DNA of 8,135 nucleotides from positions 1 to 8,135 of the forward strand of contig CAZFLY010000093.1 of the NCBI GenBank assembly GCA_964519995.1, written 5' to 3'. The stretch comes from CAZFLY01 sp964519995 (GTDB taxonomy: Bacteria; Planctomycetota; Phycisphaerae; Sedimentisphaerales; Anaerobacaceae). The notes beneath the pieces are model-generated. The model did no database searches. It was not told the origin of the DNA and saw nothing but the letters and a program-made list of their open reading frames with translations. This document shows, piece by piece, positions 5,645 to 8,135 of this stretch. The first letter of the stretch is position 1; each line of letters opens with the position of its first letter. Position numbers and translations under genes: made by a program.

Positions 5645-6970
5645 TCAAAGAAGGTTTTTCAAATACTCGATTACAATAGAGAGTTGCTCGAGTGTTAAGA
5701 ACAACAGACACAGTAAAGCAATTATCCACATAGCGGGTTTGATGTCACGTGCTTTACCAGAGACCAGTTTTATGACCGTATATGAGACAAATCCAAATGC
5801 CAGTCCTGTGCTGATGCTGTAACTCAGCGCAATCATTACCATTATAATAAAGGCAGGAAACGCCTCCTCGATATTCGCAAAGTCAATCTTCTTGACTTCC
5901 TTCATCATAAACAGCCCGACCATAATAAGCGCAGGCGCCGTTGCATACTCAGGAACTATCCGAACAACCGGTATGAATAAAAGAGCCAACAAGAATAGGA
6001 TGCCGGTAACAATCGATGTTAAACCTGAACGCCCCCCCTGCTCAATGCCTGCCGCCGATTCAGCATAAGAAGTAGTCGTTGAGGTTCCAAATAATGCTCC
6101 AACCATAGTCGCAATGGCATCAATGCCTAAAAGCCTGTCCAGGCCTTTGATCCTGTTATTCTTATCTACCATACCAGCTTGGTGGCAGCAGGCGACGAGT
6201 GTACCGATACTGTCGAACATATCTATGAACATCAGCGTGAAAATGCTGCCGAAAAAGCCCCATTTAAGGGCTCCAAGAATATCGAGCTTCAATGCGATAG
6301 GGCTGATACTTATATCGAATGAAACGAGCCGTTGTGGCAGTTCAATCTTTCCAAAAATGGCTGCAAGGATGGTGCTGACCAGAATACCGATGAGCAAGGC
6401 CCCTCTTATCTTCTTCGCCTCCAGATAAATCATCACGAGCAGGCCAACCAGCCCGATCAGAACCGTGGAAGTGATTGGCCCAGCGGAGACAATGGTAATC
6501 GCATCGGAGACAACAATACCTAAGTCCGCCAATCCCATGAATGTAATGAAAAGTCCAATCCCAACGGCGATAGCTGAAATAAGCGATGCTGGTATCGCCT
6601 CAACAATCCTCTTTCTCAATCCCAGCACAGTCAAAATTAGAAAGAACAATCCCGACAAGAACACAACACCTAAAGCTGTTGGCCAATCCATCTTGCCAGA
6701 GATAACAAGATAAGCGAAGAATGCATTGAGGCCCATGCCTGGTGCCATAGCTATTGGCGCGTTGGCCAAAAAGCCGGTTATAATCGTGGCAATAGCTGAC
6801 ACGATGCAGGTTACTGCGATAAGAGCGTCCTTATTCATCCCTGTTGGGCTCAAGATGTTTGGCTGTGAGAAGATTATATAGGCCATTGTGAGAAATGTTG
6901 TCGCCCCCGCTACAACCTCCACCCGCAGATTTGTGCCCTTGTCCTTGAGCGCAAAGTACCTATCTATCAT
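5645..6970 (-). CDS. AzgA/PbuG-type purine (hypoxanthine/guanine/adenine) permease, NCS2 superfamily
   Basis: The 441-residue inner-membrane protein is close to the family's usual length and very hydrophobic, with about a dozen or more membrane segments. It imports nucleobases, probably by proton symport. Family motifs are intact: NAPIAMAPGMGLNAFFAY (residues 70-87), FIDMFDSIGT (248-257) with the conserved acidic residue, and TTTSYAESAAGIEQGG (298-313), whose glutamate is expected in substrate binding. These motifs place it with the AzgA-like branch rather than with UraA/XanQ. Which purine it prefers cannot be told from sequence alone. GAGGGG lies five bases before the ATG. It begins 38 bp after the tRNA-Leu gene on the same strand with no obvious promoter between, so it may be read through from the tRNA or xseB transcript. 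Confidence 0.93.
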   Translation of the reverse strand: MIDRYFALKDKGTNLRVEVVAGATTFLTMAYIIFSQPNILSPTGMNKDALIAVTCIVSAIATIITGFLANAPIAMAPGMGLNAFFAYLVISGKMDWPTALGVVFLSGLFFLILTVLGLRKRIVEAIPASLISAIAVGIGLFITFMGLADLGIVVSDAITIVSAGPITSTVLIGLVGLLVMIYLEAKKIRGALLIGILVSTILAAIFGKIELPQRLVSFDISISPIALKLDILGALKWGFFGSIFTLMFIDMFDSIGTLVACCHQAGMVDKNNRIKGLDRLLGIDAIATMVGALFGTSTTTSYAESAAGIEQGGRSGLTSIVTGILFLLALLFIPVVRIVPEYATAPALIMVGLFMMKEVKKIDFANIEEAFPAFIIMVMIALSYSISTGLAFGFVSYTVIKLVSGKARDIKPAMWIIALLCLLFLTLEQLSIVIEYLKNLL

Positions 6971-7008
6971 ATTCGCCCCTCTTTATTTTCTGCCACCGTG
7001 CGTAACAA

Positions 7009-7092
7009 TGCGAGCGAGAGGAGTCGAACCTCCACGTCCCTAAGGACACAAGGACCTAAACCTTGCGCGTCTGCCAATTCCGCCACGCTCGC
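7009..7092 (-). tRNA. tRNA-Leu (anticodon UAG)
   Basis: The minus strand folds into a class II tRNA. The acceptor stem is GCGAGCG with CGCTCGC, then discriminator A. The D-arm region is GGCGGAATTGGCAGACGC, and the anticodon stem CAAGG/CCTTG encloses the loop TTTAGGT, giving anticodon UAG for CUA/CUN leucine codons. A long variable arm (TGTCCTTAGGGACGT) and a T arm GGAGG-TTCGACT-CCTCT follow. The 3' CCA is not encoded and must be added after transcription. Its 5' end abuts a heptamer repeat array. Confidence 0.97.
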
Positions 7093-7095
7093 ATC

Positions 7096-7130
7096 TCGTG
7101 TATCGTATTTCGTGAAGCGTATCTCGTGTC
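7096..7130. repeat. Heptamer array A (five TCGTGNN units)
   Basis: Five consecutive 7-bp units, TCGTGTA, TCGTATT, TCGTGAA, GCGTATC and TCGTGTC, begin four bases from the tRNA 5' end. A ten-base linker then leads to array B. The layout resembles the short tandem heptamer repeats (STRR) described in cyanobacteria. Confidence 0.75.
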
Positions 7131-7140
7131 ACTCCCCACC

Positions 7141-7217
7141 TTCTGTCTCCCGATTCCTGACACCTGATTCCTGACCCCTGCCTTATCACTACTGACTTCT
7201 GCTTTCTGACTTCTGCT
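7141..7217. repeat. Heptamer array B (eleven units, entering xseB)
   Basis: Eleven 7-bp units run without a break in one register. They include TTCTGTC, TCCTGAC, ACCTGAT, TCCTGAC, TACTGAC, TTCTGCT, TTCTGAC and TTCTGCT, with consensus T-T/C-CTGAC. The last four units (7190-7217) lie within the 3' end of xseB and supply its stop codon region. Confidence 0.8.
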
Positions 7218-7422
7218 CTTTAGATATTTGCTCTATACGCTTCTCAGCCTTTTGCAGGATGCTTCGGCAGTGCTTTATCAGGGCCATTCCTTTTTCATAT
7301 TCAGCTAAGCTGTCCTGCAAGGGGATTTCACCCTGCTCGATTCTTTCCACAATGCTGGTCAATCCCTTAATTGCCTGCTCGAAGTTCAGTTTACTTATAT
7401 TGTTATTTTGTTTTGCGCTCAT
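7189..7422 (-). CDS. xseB: Exodeoxyribonuclease VII small subunit
   Basis: The 77-residue protein is of normal length for XseB, the small subunit that joins several copies to XseA to form exonuclease VII, which degrades single-stranded DNA in repair. LNFEQAIKGLTSIVERIEQG (residues 13-32) followed by EIPLQDSLAEYEKGMALIKH and CRSILQKAEKRIEQI is the classic two-helix coiled-coil signature. xseA is not adjacent within the window. The Shine-Dalgarno is weak (GGAA about ten bases before ATG). A TATAAT promoter lies about 35 bp upstream. The final nine residues, from Glu69 to Gln77 (EQKSESRSQ), are encoded by heptamer array B and are probably an unstructured tail acquired by repeat invasion of the original 3' end. 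Confidence 0.93.
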   Translation of the reverse strand: MSAKQNNNISKLNFEQAIKGLTSIVERIEQGEIPLQDSLAEYEKGMALIKHCRSILQKAEKRIEQISKEQKSESRSQ

Positions 7423-7455
7423 ATCTCAAATTTCCATAATTTGTCATTTGCTGTA

Positions 7456-7483
7456 ATTATATACCGAAGTTCGTGAATTACAA
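7456..7483 (-). promoter_or_regulatory. Promoter of xseB
   Basis: On the minus strand TTGTAA (7483-7478) and TATAAT (7461-7456) are separated by 16 bp, with a perfect -10 and 4 of 6 matches at -35. Transcription would begin near 7449, about 27 nt before the ATG. The spacer contains the small palindrome CGAAGTTCG. Confidence 0.55.
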
Positions 7484-7515
7484 ACCCTGATGATATTTTT
7501 CCGGACGGAGAGTGA

Positions 7516-7625
7516 ATTGGGTTTGATTGGGTTTGTTTTTATTATTATGGTCAACAGGTTTTTATCCGTAATTCATTGTGAGACAATAGCTTACTTTTAT
7601 TTGGTCTTTTTGTAAATTGGGTTTG
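7516..7625. repeat. Three exact copies of ATTGGGTTTG
   Basis: The 10-mer occurs in tandem at 7516-7525 and 7526-7535 and again at 7616-7625. Copies two and three are each followed by TTTT and start exactly 90 bp apart. Confidence 0.6.
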
Positions 7626-7640
7626 TTTTGCATAAATAGT

Positions 7641-7710
7641 ACGTCGCTCATCGCTCGTGACTCGATATTGTTTATTAGTGATTGGTGATTGGTTATTAGT
7701 AAATAGTTCA
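7641..7710. repeat. Heptamer array C (ten units)
   Basis: Ten 7-bp units in one register grade from ACGTCGC, TCATCGC and TCGTGAC on the left to TAGTGAT, TGGTGAT, TGGTTAT, TAGTAAA and TAGTTCA on the right. Nine of the ten begin with T. The unit TCGTGAC is shared with array D. Confidence 0.7.
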
Positions 7711-7763
7711 ATAACCATTGGTTAAACCTTAATATGAAAGAACATACTTTTAAATTTTGACTT

Positions 7764-7796
7764 GGACGGCTTGTCCTGTGACTTGCGGGTCTCCGC
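7764..7796. other. Two small adjacent hairpins
   Basis: GGAC-GGCTT-GTCC (7764-7776) and GCGG-GTCT-CCGC (7785-7796) are perfect four-base stems nine bases apart. They are followed by a CGCTATC direct repeat. Function is unknown and the stems are too short to be decisive. Confidence 0.3.
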
Positions 7797-7865
7797 TATC
7801 GTGCGCTATCTGAACACATTAAATATTATATCATAAAAGGCCTATTTTTAAAGCAAAAAAAATTT

Positions 7866-7886
7866 TCGTGACTCGTGATCCGTGAC
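7866..7886. repeat. Heptamer array D (three units)
   Basis: TCGTGAC, TCGTGAT and CCGTGAC follow one another directly, with a partial fourth unit. These are near-identical to the central unit of array C and one base from the TCCTGAC unit of array B. Confidence 0.7.
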
Positions 7887-7940
7887 TCGGATAAGAGAAA
7901 ATTAGCCACTCATCTCGGCGTAGGCACGAGCCGTAGCCGG

Positions 7941-7958
7941 ACAGAGAACACAGAGAAA
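7941..7958. repeat. 9-bp tandem duplication
   Basis: ACAGAGAAC is followed at once by ACAGAGAAA. It is low-complexity sequence of the kind common in the gaps of these genomes. Confidence 0.5.
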
Positions 7959-7976
7959 TAACAGATTCTTGATATC

Positions 7977-8000
7977 ATTGCGAGGCCTTTAGGCCGTGGC
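7977..8000. repeat. REP-like palindromic element
   Basis: ATTGCGAGGCC, TTTA, then GGCCGTGGC gives a GGCCT/AGGCC hairpin. It resembles the dispersed ATTGCGAGGCC...GGCCGTGGCAA palindromes of many bacterial genomes. The usual following AATCTC is displaced to about 8031. Confidence 0.4.
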
Positions 8001-8091
8001 CCATAGGGGATGCCTTACGGTACAATCTCAATTTACCATTTAACCAATCGTTCAAGCGACGAATTTGGCTTGACTTTGGCGAGAAATAAAA

Positions 8092-8135
8092 ATGGGAAGG
8101 TATAAGCTCTACATTGAAAAAAACTTTATGCTTAA
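8092..8135 (+). CDS. Possible start of a gene running off the right edge
   Basis: An ATG opens a frame of 14 codons (MGRYKLYIEKNFML) that is still open at the window end. GAG lies about eight bases upstream, a weak ribosome binding site. No family can be recognised from so few residues, and an open frame this short is expected often by chance. Confidence 0.2.
   Translation, partial: MGRYKLYIEKNFML

Larger units (their letters stand above)
7484..8091. other. Gene-poor region rich in short repeats
   Basis: About 600 bp without a convincing coding frame on either strand. It holds 10-bp repeats, heptamer arrays C and D, small hairpins, a 9-bp tandem and an A/T-rich stretch near 7820-7865. No recognisable structured RNA gene was found by eye. 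Confidence 0.6.

Noticed and set aside
7009..7092. tRNA-Leu as an integration site of a mobile element
   Set aside because: No integrase, duplicated tRNA 3' end or other mobile-element gene is visible in the window.
7096..7217. CRISPR array
   Set aside because: Units are only 7 bp, contiguous and degenerate, with no spacers of regular length and no cas genes.

Overview
The window most likely comes from a Planctomycetota bacterium, probably of the Phycisphaerae type. This is an inference from gene content and no marker gene is present. The grounds are: a pseudopilin-like secreted protein with a long leader, an FSIIELLVVVSVIGLLIGILLPAL-type helix and an H-X(n)-D-x-HVEWV tail; two exported proteins that both end in paired dockerin-like calcium loops without any cohesin; moderate GC content; and a tRNA with no encoded CCA. 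Almost every gene is on the minus strand. The only convincing plus-strand gene is a small membrane protein near 2.7-3.0 kb.

Left block (1-2434, minus strand): a compact gene string, read from right to left. It contains a 63-residue cysteine-rich protein, a stand-alone ModE-type winged-helix regulator, a pseudopilin-like protein that overlaps the regulator by ATGA, an exported protein with two OB-fold-like repeats and a dockerin-like tail, and the first three codons of a further gene leaving the window. The 290-bp divergent region (2435-2724) separates this string from a plus-strand DUF4405-type two-helix membrane protein with four histidines. That region holds two outward-facing pairs of a TTTTGC-centred repeat, a candidate operator system for the ModE-like regulator.

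Middle block (3155-5337, minus strand): one large secreted glycoside hydrolase with signal peptide, a CBM4/9-like carbohydrate-binding module, a GH30-type catalytic domain and a dockerin-like tail. It has its own TATAAT element and a strong Shine-Dalgarno sequence that selects a GTG start. It points to plant-polysaccharide (xylan-like) degradation.

Right block (5645-7483, minus strand): xseB (exonuclease VII small subunit), then tRNA-Leu(UAG), then an AzgA/PbuG-type purine permease. The gap between xseB and the tRNA is almost wholly made of degenerate 7-bp repeats, which also encode the last nine residues of XseB. Related 7-bp arrays recur in the gene-poor right end (7443-8135), together with 10-bp and 9-bp repeats and small hairpins. 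That end has no convincing gene except a possible start at the very edge.

The points most worth a second look are the heptamer repeat family that has become part of xseB, and the divergent ModE-like regulator / DUF4405 locus with its paired outward-facing repeats. No CRISPR array, transposase, integrase or recognisable defence system is visible.
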